Below are positions 26,201 through 39,547 of a DNA stretch of 64,000 nucleotides, in pieces. Positions within the stretch are counted from its first letter, which is position 1. Each line of letters opens with the position of its first letter. The translations under genes were made by a program, and so were the position numbers. The stretch is from NCBI GenBank assembly GCA_023079485.1, contig CM041084.1, positions 18,504,609 to 18,568,608 of the forward strand. The letters run 5' to 3'. The stretch is from Archilochus colubris (taxonomy: Eukaryota > Chordata > Aves > Apodiformes > Trochilidae). The notes under the pieces were generated by a model. The model saw nothing but the letters and a program-made list of their open reading frames with translations, searched no databases and was not told the DNA's origin.

Positions 26201-28282
26201 GATAGAATTCTCTCCAGGTTCACTACAGATTCTGATTACAGCGACAGCAGCCACCATCACTAAGCCAAGAATCTGTGTTCTCTCCAGAGTACTAAAGTTT
26301 ACAAGCAACAAAATGCCATTTCAACTTGGTTCTTCACATAAACTCTTCAGTTCTTCCAGATTCAGACACGCTAGCAACCTGGTGAAGAATCATCTGGATT
26401 AATTTCCATCTCTAAATGAACCATTTCCACAACACTGTCTAGAAACCACTTCACTAGTACAGTCACTATTACTAGGTATAACTGAACTTCCACATCACAT
26501 TCCACCTCCAGTAACCCAAATAGTGATAGAGTTAACTATGACTGTAAAAATAATAAAGTAGTCAAATATGTAAATTACCCATGTCTTCAGTTTTCCAAGC
26601 AAATGTAGGAAAAAGTACACTCAATTTTAACAATATTTTTCAGGCAAAAGCCTTGCTAAAATCAATACTTTTGTTCCAATCTCTGGATCTGTCCTATTTC
26701 AGGGTAGTATGAAAGTTTAGGCTTATCAGAATATTCTTCAATCAATGAGAAAATTTGCATGAAAAAATGGTGGCCCATAAGTACATCAGTAGTCTGTGTT
26801 AGGGAACCTTAAACCATACTGCAATCATTTTTCAATCTAGAGATTCCATGGCATCAGATACAGCAGATTTGCTTCTCTAAAATTTCAAATTCAGCTCTGG
26901 TAAGGATTATGTACCATTTGGAAGACATATAGAGGGGAAAGAGGATGGGCAGTTTTCTGTACAAGGAATGCCCAGTGATTCTGGGCTCCTTCATCCTGAA
27001 AAGGAGACAAAAGTTGAATATAGGAGTACAGAGGGCTATAAAGCCAGAGAGGTACTGAAAAGCTGAACACAGTGTAACTGCTCATTGTCATTTCTGTCAC
27101 TTGGCCAATGCCCAGTGTCATCAAATAAAGCTGTGAAGTAACAAGTTCAAAACAAACCAGGTACCTCTTGACACAGTGTATAGATGAACTGCAACATGCC
27201 TTGCCACACTAAACTTTATACAGAAATGGACACGTTGGTAGTGTAATGGACTCCTGTTGCACGGAACACACAAAAAAACCCCAAAACATTTCTGGTTCAT
27301 TAAGTCCCAAAATATAAATACTTGTAGGCTAGGAAAGCATTCAGAAAGGCATACAAGAACTTTCCCAAGAATCCAGCTCGTATTGGTAAAGAGAGCAGGA
27401 CAAATGTTGTTTGGCCCCCACGATATGCTCCTCTCCCCTTACTATCTCAGGCTTGCACTCTTCAGTTCTGTACAAGGCCCATGATAGTACTGCTCCAAGA
27501 ATGCTGTATTTATGGTATCACTGAAAAGTACAAGGCCATATTTGCCACAGATGATACTGGAAAACCCAACACTACCTCTTAGCAACTGTACTGATAAGCT
27601 CAACTACGGTACAGGAGATGTCTACAACCATAAATATAAAACCTGAAAAGCAAATCTAAAGAACTGCTGATCTCCAGAAAGTCGTATTAGCAGTAAAAGG
27701 CCAGTAAGAGGAGAGAAAGAGGAAGAATGTACACAAGGAACCTCACACCAAAGGGAGGCAGGCTGGTAGGGGGACCAAACAAAAACAAACACCAAAATAC
27801 AACACACCAGAACAACCACACCATACACCACCATTACTATTTTCTATTCAGTCAGTAATAGACTAGATTACTTAGCAATATCTATCTTTTAGTGTCCCAG
27901 AGTTTTTTAAAGGCAAGATAACACCATCATGTAAGAGGTATAAGATCAGGCTGCTCCCAGTTACAGCCAATGTAGAGGCTGCTGCTAAAAGAACAGTTTT
28001 GGACATCCCCCTGTCCCAGTATTAGCACAGTCAGCTGGTCAGTGAACTGCTTTCATGTGGTTGAAATGTATGTAGGGGCAGGGATGGAGGAAGCAATGCA
28101 GGGTAAGGACTGTCCCTCCAGTAACAGTGTCTTACTGCATGTTAAGAAAATCATGGAAGCCTGCAGTGAAAGTTCACTAGACAGAAAAAACACTAAGAAG
28201 AAAACACAGTATCTTCAGCATTCAAAACACATTTGCTACAATTACTAAAAAGCAAATATCCAGAAGACTGTTATAACACACA

Positions 28283-28283
<1 letters not shown>

Positions 28284-28332
<49 letters not shown>
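28284..28332. repeat. 49-base uninterrupted poly-A
   Basis: The longest homopolymer in the window, preceded by ACACACAC and followed by ACACAACC. No AATAAA signal or recognisable processed gene lies just upstream, so it looks like an expanded simple repeat and not a retrocopy tail. Its length in the assembly may be unreliable. Confidence 0.95.
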
Positions 28333-28333
<1 letters not shown>

Positions 28334-30369
28334 ACAACCACACTACAAGCAACAAACCCTATGTATGGAAGTAACAGACCAAGTGTTAGCTCAGCTATCT
28401 GCATACTCAAAACAAAAAATGCATTGGTTTTCTGGCTACAAAATGAAGTTACTTGTTGCCAGAAGGCAGAAAGAAGCATAACTTTTTATCACTGACATAA
28501 AATCAGTAATTTCTTCTCTTGTTCTGAAAAGCTGAGACAATGTAGTTATTTTTACTCAGGACTCTGTAATTACAGATTTCTAAAGCTGGATCCTTATAAA
28601 GTTTTATTAGACATGTTTGTTTCAACATTTTTCAGGAATACCTGCATCTTTTTATCATCTCCCTTCACAACAAATGTAACAGCATTTTAAAAAAATCCAA
28701 GTATTAGCCTACAGTAAATCTACTTTTACACCAGCATGCACATTACATGACCTTCAACAGTATTTCTGTAAGTCTGAAACTCTTCTGGCACAAACCCTTG
28801 TTAGGCAACTCTTTGAAATGAAAACTTAAGGTAAAAAAATGTAGATTCCTGAAATGCAACACCAGTCAGAGCTCATTTTTTCCAAATGTTCACATCCTTC
28901 TGACAAGATGTTATTCAATGGACATTTAGTCCAGAAGGTAGAATTTACTGTATTTAACACCATGGACAAGTTCTAATACTGAGGAGGCAAGGACATTTCC
29001 AGAAGGTGAAGTACAAATTCTAAAGACTTCTCTGCTATGAAATTCACACTGTGATGCTTTCACTGATTAAAATAGCTGGTTATGGAACAGTGAAACAACT
29101 TTACTATTCAAATTTAAATAATTTAAATCTTATATAGTAACAAAATTTCATACAAATATTCATAATTACAATTAATACAGCTATAAGAGAGATTACGAGC
29201 AGGATGCCTGGATCTTCAATGCAGGATGTCAAAATGGTTTCAAGTTTATGCAAAGAAAAAGTTACAAAATTACCACAAGGAATAGCAAGGCATTCCCAAA
29301 CACTACTCTAGGTATAGAAACAGAAAACACTTCAGCTACTTCACACTTCACAAATCTTACTGTGTATTTCAAGAGGTTTGATGCTTTCTAATTACTTATT
29401 TCCTAAAAAAAGCAAGTGTCCAGCTGACATTTCTGAAGACACAATTTCAACACTTCCCTGTATCAACCTGAGATGAAGAATAGTTTTAAGATTTAAGTAC
29501 TGGCCTGGCACTTAAGACTATAGCTTCACCGACATATAGACCACACAGACCCAATGGAATCTCACAACAAAAACAACAAAAGAACATCCAGTAACATCAG
29601 CAGATAAGCAGACACTAGAACATGAACACTACAGCATACCGTGTACATTGCAGCCAAAGTGTAGACAACAGAGAGAGCAGCCCAAACACAAAGGGGCTCT
29701 GTGCTCCTCCAACTGAAACAGCAAAGCTGCATCAGCACTAAGCTAAGATACAGAGTATCTTACATCTTACATCTGCAGCATAAAATCTCAAGAATACAAC
29801 TTGCATAGACCGCCCAAATGAAATCCAGAGGCCTGATCATACTTCCTCCTCTCAGAAGAAAAAGAGCTCAGTATCAAAATGACCAGGCTATTTACAGAGA
29901 GATGATGGACAGGAATTCACAGGTATCCAGTAAAGAGAGAAGAAGGAATTCCAGAAGTGATTGAAACGTTAATTGAAATTTTTCACTCATACCACCCAGT
30001 TATTAATTTAAACATAATCAAGACAGGATATTCAGTGGAGACTTTCTCTAACAGATCTACTAGGCAGGAACAGAACTGATAATAACCTGGCAATTGAAAT
30101 TAGAAAAATGTGAGGGACAGATAATCAGTACTGCAACTTCTTTGCTCTAACTTCGTTACAAAACCTATTAGTAAATGAGCTATCCTCTGAAAATGCACTC
30201 ATGCATTCACTTTATCCTGAATAAAGAAAGGGTACTGTAAAATAGCTCTCTTTCCAAACAAGCCAGGACAGTTTTCATTTCTGTTTATGATCCCTTTAAT
30301 ACTTTTGCCACAGCCATATTTCCCTTATACAAAATAACAGAGTTCACAAAAAATAAGAATAAAACTTAC

Positions 30370-30424
30370 CCCCATTATCTGTTCTCTTTAAAGCACCATC
30401 CTTATGAGGGCATAATTCACATCT
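30370..30424 (-). CDS. MLLT10: MLLT10 coding exon 3 (residues 84-102, zinc knuckle)
   Basis: A 55-base exon between CCTAG|AGATGT and GGGG|GTAAGT. It encodes RCELCPHKDGALKRTDNGG, the zinc-knuckle start of the PZP module (Cys85, Cys88, with His105 and Cys108 supplied by the next exon). It begins in phase 0 and ends after one base of Gly102. It is flanked by the two largest introns in the window (about 14.9 and 13.7 kb), so it would be easy to miss in gene prediction, but the peptide is unmistakable and joins its neighbours in frame. Confidence 0.95.
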
Positions 30425-33075
30425 CTAGGAAAAAAGCAAAATAAAAAAATAAAAAAACGGAATTATCAGATAATAGGAGCACTGAAAAAGAAACCACACG
30501 TAATAAAAGTGTTAGTTGACATTACAGAAGCAACCACTCTTTATAAGTGAATTTGTGTGTTTTCCCTTAACTTTTAAGTGAATATTAATGTTAGTTAACC
30601 AAGTTCTGTCCTTCAGAAACTATCATATATATTAAAATTACCTTCAGTTCTACCTCCAGGCTTTTATTCCTGGATTCCAAACCCTGGAATTCTGGAGACA
30701 AGCCTCAAAAAATTATAGCAGGGGTTAAACCTGCTTGATAAGAAATTTGGGCATAGCCTAAAGACACTCTACCATATTTCCTTCTCCTAGGATCTCTGTA
30801 GTCAGCAAGGTGGTCAGTCACAAAAAGGTGCCATGGATATATTGGCACAGATGCATATACCACAGTTGACTTCACAGTATCTGCTGACTCTCACTTACTC
30901 TGAGAGACCAAACCAAATCTTGCTTTCTGTCTCAGAAAAAGGAGGTCAGAAGTCAAATCACCCTTGCAATTCGACTGATCCTTGAAATTCTCCCGCATGT
31001 CTGTAAACATGCAGTTTGAAGGATAAAAACAGTAAAACCTTTCTGTTATTGCTACCCCTCTCAAGTTCATCTCTGAAGTCTTAGGGCAGTGTGAATCAAT
31101 TCCAAACCAGTTCAGAGACTACAGAATGCGTGTCAAAGCAGCTCCATTTCCACTTCAATTGCCCCAAACAACATGCAGTAGAACACCATTATATATATTA
31201 TATGAGATCTTATACCTAGGAATCATCTTATTAAAACCTTCATGATTTCCCAAATTTAGGACAACTCAAACTAACAGGCCTTTTAAGAAATTATGAAGTC
31301 TGATGATCAGACGCAAAAAAGAACACATCCTTCAAATGGAGAGGGACAGCTGGCATCAGTACAGATCTTCTCTGTGTTCCCTGAACAGTACAATTCTCCA
31401 TTACCAGCTAACTAGCAATTCTGCAGATAAAGGATCCTATCATGCTTGAAGTGCCTCAGAAAAAGATTGTACAAAATTATTTAAGGAATTAGAAATTCCA
31501 TTCCTAAAATTCACAGAGCTGAAGTATATCTTGATGACTACTTGTTCCATTTAACCAGTAAGAAAGTTGGTATTAGCAGCAAAGAGGCTACCATAAAGGG
31601 TAGAATAGAAAAGTTATTATATATTATATACTTTTATTAGTTTTGCTCAGTACACTGGTACAGAGAGCTGCACACAGGAAGAAGAATCTTTAGAATTGCT
31701 GCTGTTGCTTCACTCATCCCTCCTTTACATTCACCTACTAAAATGATCAGCAGTTTATTGAAACACAGTATTAAGCTTATGGTGAACCACAACCTGCCTG
31801 CAGACTGAGAGGATTAAAGTTTTGGGTTTTTTTTAAAGTCAAGATTTTAAGGACTTCCTTGAAACTGAAATTAACTGATCAGTTCATTTTAAACAAAGTC
31901 ATACATATACCATATGTACTTCAGCTGCCTCATAACACTCCAGCTTTCCAGACATGAAATACTGGGTGCTGAGAGATGCTCAGCAGCAGCAGGTTCATTT
32001 CAGTAAATTCCCCATACACTCAACCAGATTATCAAAGCAAGAAGCCCTGAATATATTGATGGTGATGGTGAAATTAATTTTGTTCTCACACCAAAGCTGC
32101 AAGCTGGCAACTTAAGGCCAGTGAGCAGAGATGATGAATCTCCCACTGAGACAAGGGAAGCTGTTAACATAGCCCCACCTCTGCAAGCCTGTGGAATTTT
32201 GAAATACATTTTCACTAGTGGCAAAACCAGTTTTGGAGGTTCTCTTTTTCCCTCCACCACTCCCTCAGCTGCCTACCCAACTAAGGTTGCACCCTAACCA
32301 AACCAGTAAAATGGTGTGAAAAGAACTTCTTCTTATCAGCATTTTTAATTCAGGTCATATCACTCATGCAATTTAAGCATAATTCCACAATTGGCTGCAT
32401 GAATAAAACTGAAGGCAGGGACCCCTAGCACTGCAGAATTAATAAAGAATTAGAAAACTTCTTGAGCAAACTTTACCACGAAATAATTATCACAGGACAC
32501 CAAGAGGCAAAGAACTGAGCCAGTCCTTTATGCAGAAGAGTTAAGCATGTTCCATTCAGTCCCTTCAGAGCTCAGTTTCACAGGTTTCTTGTCTCCTGTC
32601 TCTAACAAGACTCAAGTCCATTAGATCATTCCTCACTACTCCTCTGCAGCTCTGGCAGAGAAGATGCAATACAGAAAACTGAAGTGCAGGAGGGAGCTTT
32701 GACAGCTAAAGAAAATTTGAGTGCAGGAGTTCTGCCGAATACCCTCCCAGTGGAAGGGAGCAATATGCCTGCACTTGGATTTCATGAGGCTGAAGCTGAG
32801 CAGCTGTGCAGAGATACTTGCACTCTCATGACACAGAGCACTTCTGGTGCCAGGAATTCTGGCTACACTCTTCTATAAAGTAGATCCTAATAAGTTAATG
32901 TAACACGGAACCACCCTTTCCACTTCAGCCTCTAAATTACAAGCCTAACTCCATCCCAGCCTCTTAGAATCTCAGATTCTGCCACCCATTTCTGCTCTCT
33001 GAAGTTTCAGCATGTGCCACTCAGTAACAGCAGTAGTTCTAGCAGGTGGAAACAGTGTGCCTCATACCTTGAGAC

Positions 33076-33090
33076 TTTTTTTTTTTTTTT
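33076..33090. repeat. Poly-T run
   Basis: Fifteen consecutive T. Confidence 0.9.
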
Positions 33091-34649
33091 AAATCTAATG
33101 TTGTATTTGTAGTTGTAAAATCTTATGACAATATAGCATTAAAAAAAAAAGTGATAGTTTCATCTGAGAATTTGAGAAAACTATGAAAAAAAACACCTAG
33201 GTACTTTCAAAATGCTTAAATGCGTGCAGCTACAAAGGATTCTGTAGGAGAAAGAAAAGGATATAAATGCATGTCTATCTATCTCAGTAATCCAGTTACT
33301 TATTATTTCTTATTTGGATGGTTTTGTCCTCATGGAACTCCTCCTTCCTCTGTTTAAGAGAACAGCAACAGCTGAATCTCCCTACTAAATGCCAAATCCC
33401 ATACAACTTGTAAATGGAATAAAGCTTTGATTTCTGCTACACGGTAGAAGGAATAATCTGGCCATTTGTACAGATGGTCAGACAATCTTTAATATTTGAG
33501 CACACAGACTATGTCAAGGCTCTCTTCTCAGTTGTGTCTTCAAAGTCTTAGCTCTGGCAAAAGATTTCTGACACAGATTTATTGTCTGAGCATTCAAAAA
33601 CATCATGGGTATTAAACAAGCTGGGGAGGACATGACATCCACAAGGTATTACAGCTGAATAGCACTAGTCCTATGAAAGAGAGGCACCTGTGCATGTGGA
33701 GGTGTAGGTACAACCAGATTTGAGGAAGAGAAGTGAAAAAGACAAATACTGGCTGAAGGAAGACTGAAGTTGTAGCAAGTGACATTGTCCCTTCACCTCC
33801 TATCCTTTAGAGTGTAACATGGAAATCTCATTCTTGCAGCTCTTCAGTGGAACAGACTAAGTTTGTGGACCTAGCTTCAGGTGAACTCGTAGCAGGAATT
33901 GCTTTGGACTATAAGGTCTTCTGTAGAAGACTAAAATGAAACCAGTCTCAGAGCTGTGCAGCTAGAACAGTCTGACAGCATGACTGTCACAACTTGCATC
34001 TGAGCTCCATAAACAGCAAGCTGAGTAAGTGAAAGGACACTGGTCCTGTAACCTTAGCATCCAGGCAAACTGAGACTGCCTGGGTCTGATGAGAAACCCA
34101 TTGCCCCCTGAGGACTTCAAAAAGTCACAGCAGAGACCTAAAGTGGTCAAAAGTATGGAAAAGTTGGGGGAAAAGTTTCCCCCATACCAAAGGGAAAAGA
34201 ACCACATTTTCTCTGACACTATTAAAAAAGCAAAAATAAGTGAAATAAAAAACATGTAAAATACAAAAAAAGTAAAGCATGGACATGCTTTAGATAGATA
34301 CCCAACAGAGTTCCCAAGACTAGAAGATCAAAATAAGAGCAGTTAAGGAGGTAAATAAATCCATCTTCCTATACTGAATTAGTTACAGTCAAATCTGACA
34401 CCACTGCCTATGGCACCAAGTTTTCTCCCCCAATTTTAGATAAAAGTGCCTCTTCATTTTACTCAGAATTAAAAGCTACTTTAACCCACAGTAGATAACA
34501 TTAGACAAAACTAATTACTAGTCTTTTTAATTTACTTAACTCCAGCAATTTTTCAATTGGAAGTAGAAGAAAGGCACAGATAATCCAACAGACTACCTTA
34601 CTTATGTTGAAATTAAGAGAAAGACACGTAGCTGATAGGGAATACAAAG

Positions 34650-35350
34650 AGAGATGGGAATACTATCTAAGTAGGAGAGCAGCATAGGGGAAAGGGACCT
34701 GGGGGTGCTGGTGGATGGCAGCATGACCCTGAGCCATCAATGTGCCTTTGTGGCCAATGGCATCTGGGGGTGCATTAGGAGGGGGGTGGTTAGTGGGTCA
34801 AGAGAGGTTCTCCTCCCCCTCTATTCTACCCTGGTGAGGCCACATCTGGAATATTGTGTCCTGGGCCCCTCAGTTCCAGGACCGGGAACTGCTTGAAAGA
34901 GTCCAGTACAGAGCAACCAAGATGATGAAGGGAGTGGAACATCTCCTGTATGAGGAAAGACTGAGGGAGCTGGGGCTCTGCAGCTTGGAGGAAACTGAGG
35001 GGTGACCTCATCGATGTTTATAAGTATGGAATGAGTGAGTGCCAGGAGGACAGAGCCAAGCTTTTCTCAGGGGTGACTAATAATAGGACAAGGGGCAATG
35101 GTTATAAACCAGAGCATAGGAGGTTTCATATAAATATTAGGAAGATTTTTTTCACTATGAGGTCACTGTGACAGGGCACTGGCACAGGCTGCCCAGGAAG
35201 GTTGTGGAGTCTCCTTTTCTGTAGACACTCAAAGCCCACCTGGATGTGTTCCTGTGTGACCTGCTGTAGGTGACCCTGCTCTGGCAGGGGGGATTGGACT
35301 AGACGATCTTTCAAGGTCTCTTCCAATGCCTAACTTCCTACGATTCTATG
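34650..35350 (+). mobile_element. CR1 LINE fragment with the end of the reverse-transcriptase frame
   Basis: About 700 bases in LINE sense. The left part still translates over 34705-34896 to a stretch with [20 protein letters not shown], the typical C-terminal end of CR1 ORF2, then runs into a stop. The right part is the 3' UTR (GGACAAGGGGCAATGG, AGGCTGCCCAGGAAGG, GATTGGACTAGACGATCTTT) ending in GATTCTATGA. The 5' end is truncated and the frame is decayed, so it is inactive. The left border is approximate. Confidence 0.93.
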
Positions 35351-35890
35351 AAAAAGAATACAGGGAATGTACCTTTGTTCTTCTTCTTCTCACCTGAATA
35401 ATGACTGTCAACCAAGTAAAGTCCTGCAGTATTGAATTCCCAGCATTGCAATGAGGCAATAAACTCTATGTCTCAATATGACTTGTTAACTAAATAACAA
35501 AAAAAGATCTACAGAAGATTAAATAGACCACAGATCCTAAAAGTTAGCTAAGAAACCAAGCTGCAGTTCCAGTTTACTTTACTTCAGGTTCACTTTAAGC
35601 TAACATAATTGCACACTGCTGCCAAAAGATCATTGGTCATCCCCTGCTGTGTACTTTCTACTGCCTCCCTTGCTCTAGGAAGAGCATTCATTTGACCATA
35701 CAGAAATATTAATCAGCAAGCTAAAAATAAAATAAGTTTTTTTCAGCCACAAAATGTCTTTGAGCCATCTTTACGGATTGAAAAAAGTAACAAAAACTCA
35801 TAAAGAGAGGAAGGCAAGGATACAACCACCCTGTTGAAGTGATGGCATCATCTGTGCTGGCTATGAGTATGGAATTACAACCAAGGGCTT

Positions 35891-35995
35891 AAAAAAAAAA
35901 AAAAAAACACACAAACCACCACCCAACCAAAACACCATCAAACCCTTCATTGCCCATCACCCTCCCCACCCCCCAAAAAAAAAAAAAAAAAAAAA
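35891..35995. repeat. Paired A-rich tracts
   Basis: A 17-base poly-A at 35891-35907 and a 21-base poly-A at 35975-35995, the second followed by GAAAAA units. Between them lies a purine-poor AC/CCA-rich stretch. Confidence 0.9.
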
Positions 35996-38900
35996 GAAAA
36001 AGAAAAAGAAACCACACCACACATGAACCAGACTTATTTAATTTTGGTAGTAATTTCAACATATTTCTTGGGCCCAGACCCAGATATATTTATTATGTCA
36101 ATTTTTTTTTTTTTGGTACTACATTCATATAGTCCTATTTTTTTTAACAGGCATCAGCCATATACACAAACTGTTTAAATTATGTTTAAATTAGAGATTT
36201 GCTCTCTCCCAAGCTGTACTATTGTGCAGCATGAAACCTACACTTTCTGAAAAGTTTTTTTAACCAAAGTACATTTCAATCACAGAATTACTGCTTCATA
36301 TTACTTGACAACAGCAATTGAACTGATTCAGTTAAAATAAATACAGCAGTATTTAAGTGAAAAGAGCAATTTTAATGTTTTACAATACATAACCCTTAAA
36401 ACTTGCAAATAACAAAACAGAAAATTAAACTAAATCAGCACCAGAGTTCCTGAAACCTAACACCTAATCTCTTTCTATCCTTTCACCCACAGGAATTAAA
36501 ACCTGACATACAAAATATTTTATTCTGCTGCTCCTGTTAATCATTAATTAAACAGCACCCTGGTTAAATCCATTTGGTTTTGTTGCAGGTTTTGGTTCAC
36601 ATTTTAGTGGGAAAAAATGGTGCACACACTCCAAACTCTTATGACTTTCTTATAATTAACCTAGAAAGAGAGAATTAGTGCATTTTGGTTTATACAGAAA
36701 TACCCAGTAGCTCGGCGTGCTGTGAAGTAGGTGTATTTGGAAGCAACTTCAGAAGTAAAGCACTAAAATGTCTTTTGCTTGGCAGCTAACTCAACACACT
36801 CCCCCCCAAAGAAGAGGGACAGATTGCAATAGTAAGCACAGCAGCTGATCAGAAGGCTTAGTTTCTAATCAATGGCTTTCCAACTGGCAGCCCCTGATGC
36901 CCTCAGCAACCTTATCTCCCATTCATCAGTAGCTGCAGAAGCCTGCATGCAGCACAGCTGATTGCTCCCAGGTATTCATCTCCCAAGTTCTGCAGTACAG
37001 ATTTGTCAACCTTCACCACTATTCTACCCCATTTTGCCTCACCCTTGGGCATCAGCAGGAGATATACCAAAGCCAGCCCTAATACTCTATATGGTATCTA
37101 AGATAAACCTCCCTAATACTAGAGACTTCGAATATGCCTGTCTTACACACTACTACTTCACATAATACTAAACATCTAATGTGGTTTATAAATCATTGTT
37201 TAGAAGGATAAAGACATCCATACAGGTAGTTATGGCAGTTACTGTAAAACATTTTACACCCACAGGCACATACCCATTGTTGCAATAATTGTAAAAATTC
37301 TGGGGAAAAAAATGGATATCTACAAAATAGCTCTGGACATAAAGTTGATCACAAATCACTTCTAGAGTTCCAGTTGTGTCAATGTTGTCCATGCATCATT
37401 CTACCTATTTGTAATTAGTTGAAGTCTTTTGATCACTTTTTTGATTAAAAATTACCTTCTGTATTTTCAGACCTTAAAAACCTAAAAATACCCACCTTAA
37501 ATATTTTTATAAAAAAAATAAAGAAAAAAAATTTTTAAAAAGCTTGCAGCCATGCAAGGATTTAAAGCAGAAGTCAGCAAGTAGCTAACTACACAATTTT
37601 TCAGCTATGTTATCTGAAAAGAAGCAAACTAAAGTTGATTCACACCAGACTTTAGTATTTATAAGCCACAGCGAAAGACCTGCAGGAATCAAAAGATCTT
37701 CTGCCACATTCAAGAATCCCCATCTGGCTGACACCACTAATAGAGCAAAAGAACACATTCTGTCAGTACTTCTCCTTGAAAGTGCTATGTTCTGCAACTT
37801 GACAACTTAAGAAATTAAGTCATCTCCATCTTCAAATAATCATTTCTTGATGCTGACAAATTTGCCAAATCTCTGCCCCATCTCTATTCAGTTATCTGTC
37901 CCAGGAGAAGGAGAGAACTTTTTTTAAAGCAGACAGTTGACAGGTAGAAGAAAAACAGACTGACTACCTAAAGCATTTCGAGGTTTATACCTGGATAAAT
38001 TAGAGGCTTGACCTAGTTCTCTTTATCAAGATATCAGATAAAAATATATGCATGTTCAGTTAGCTCTGTCAAAAACATCTACTACAGTTAATAAATTTAC
38101 AGACTCTGACAAGAAGATTAGAGGCACTCAACATGCAAATCAGCATTCTTTCAAGACCATCCAGTCAGTAGGTACTACAGGTAACATTTAGTCACACTTT
38201 TACTTGCTACATTTAAGGTAACTACAAGAGAGTTAATACAGAATACAACGTAACATAGTAATGACAGGCAGCGTGTATCTAGAGCTGGCTACTCCAACTT
38301 GACAAGTCCAAAGTCATAAAACTCCCTCTATACATTTAAGGCTAGTAAGCCCTGCTAGTTGCAAGAATCGAAATTATAAACATCAGAAGGCTATGAGAAA
38401 TACCTGTCACATTTCACTAGATTTCCAACTAAACACCCAAGCTTTTCTTATTAGGCTGGAAGTGTGCTATTGACCCAATTCAATCTAGCTGAAGAAAACA
38501 CAGCATACAGTGATTCACTTCAGTGTTCTGCAACATACCACAGCTGTACCCTAAAAATTCTTAGCTGCAAAATGCTATAATGTATTTTAAGGCCCCTTGC
38601 AGATAAGTTAGTTACTTCAGAGATTACATCTAAAAATTATTTAACAGTCTAGCAATGAAACTAAGTCACAAAACATTTCTGTGTATGAATTAAGCAATTC
38701 CTGCAACAGAAAACATGTTGTTGTAGTCTCACTTTGGTTCATAACTTCAGACACTTCAGACCACTGAAGTTGTACTTGAATGACAGAATTATTTTATAAC
38801 GTGTTTCAAAGCCTTAATACTCTATGTATCCATATTTAGCATAATATAACTATAAAGTAATGCACAAATAAGGTGCACATTTAGATAAACTGCAGTTAAT

Positions 38901-39547
38901 CAAAACAGAAAAAAATTAGCAGTCCTTTTCTGCTGTAATGAAGTGCTTCAAATCTTCAGTATCTTCAAATCAATTTATGAACTCAGCTGTGTATTTATAA
39001 AACTAAGCAGTGGGTATACATACATGGAGAAAAAAATCCAGCACACATAAAAAAGCAGGAAGGCAGCATAACCAGAAGCAGCACTGATACTCCCACTTTG
39101 ATATGCACAGCACACAGGAGAGTGCAAAAGGTTCAGTTCACCAATTGAAGTGGAAGACACAGAGATAATACTTCACTTCTGCAGCACCTTCTGCTGTTTT
39201 TACTCCTAACCTTGATGACTGGACACTGCACAATCCTAAGCAATTCTGTCAACTTTTGAACTGCAGTGCAGAAAGGTTATGGGTCTACAATCACTCTATC
39301 CACCAACAAATCTAAAAAGCAAAGAAGTATTTTCTCCTACCCATGAAATGCAAACATCACTCACACATCTATGACACATACAAGAAACACACATCACTCA
39401 ATCAACAGTATTTCAAAATAAAAGAAATAGTTTCACCTTCACCACAATAAGAACAAAAGAAATTCCCCACAACCATTCTGCTCATCTCTCTCAATCTCTG
39501 TTCACTCCCTCTAATTTCTCATGCCCGATATCAGCAACTGAAAGGAC

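Larger units (their letters stand above)
16717..30369 (-). other. MLLT10 intron between coding exons 3 and 4
   Basis: 13,653 bases. It contains an (AAAT)n run, CR1 fragments at 20342-20536, 21279-21571 and 23026-23293, and a 49-base poly-A at 28284-28332. No further exon was found; the longer frames inside (for example 26033-26311 and 24248-24460) match nothing I know. Confidence 0.85.

Noticed and set aside
27600..28332. Processed retrocopy ending in the 49-base poly-A
   Set aside because: No coding or known RNA sequence, no AATAAA just upstream, and no flanking duplication seen. Poly-A-tailed retrocopies are rare in birds because CR1 does not use poly-A priming.
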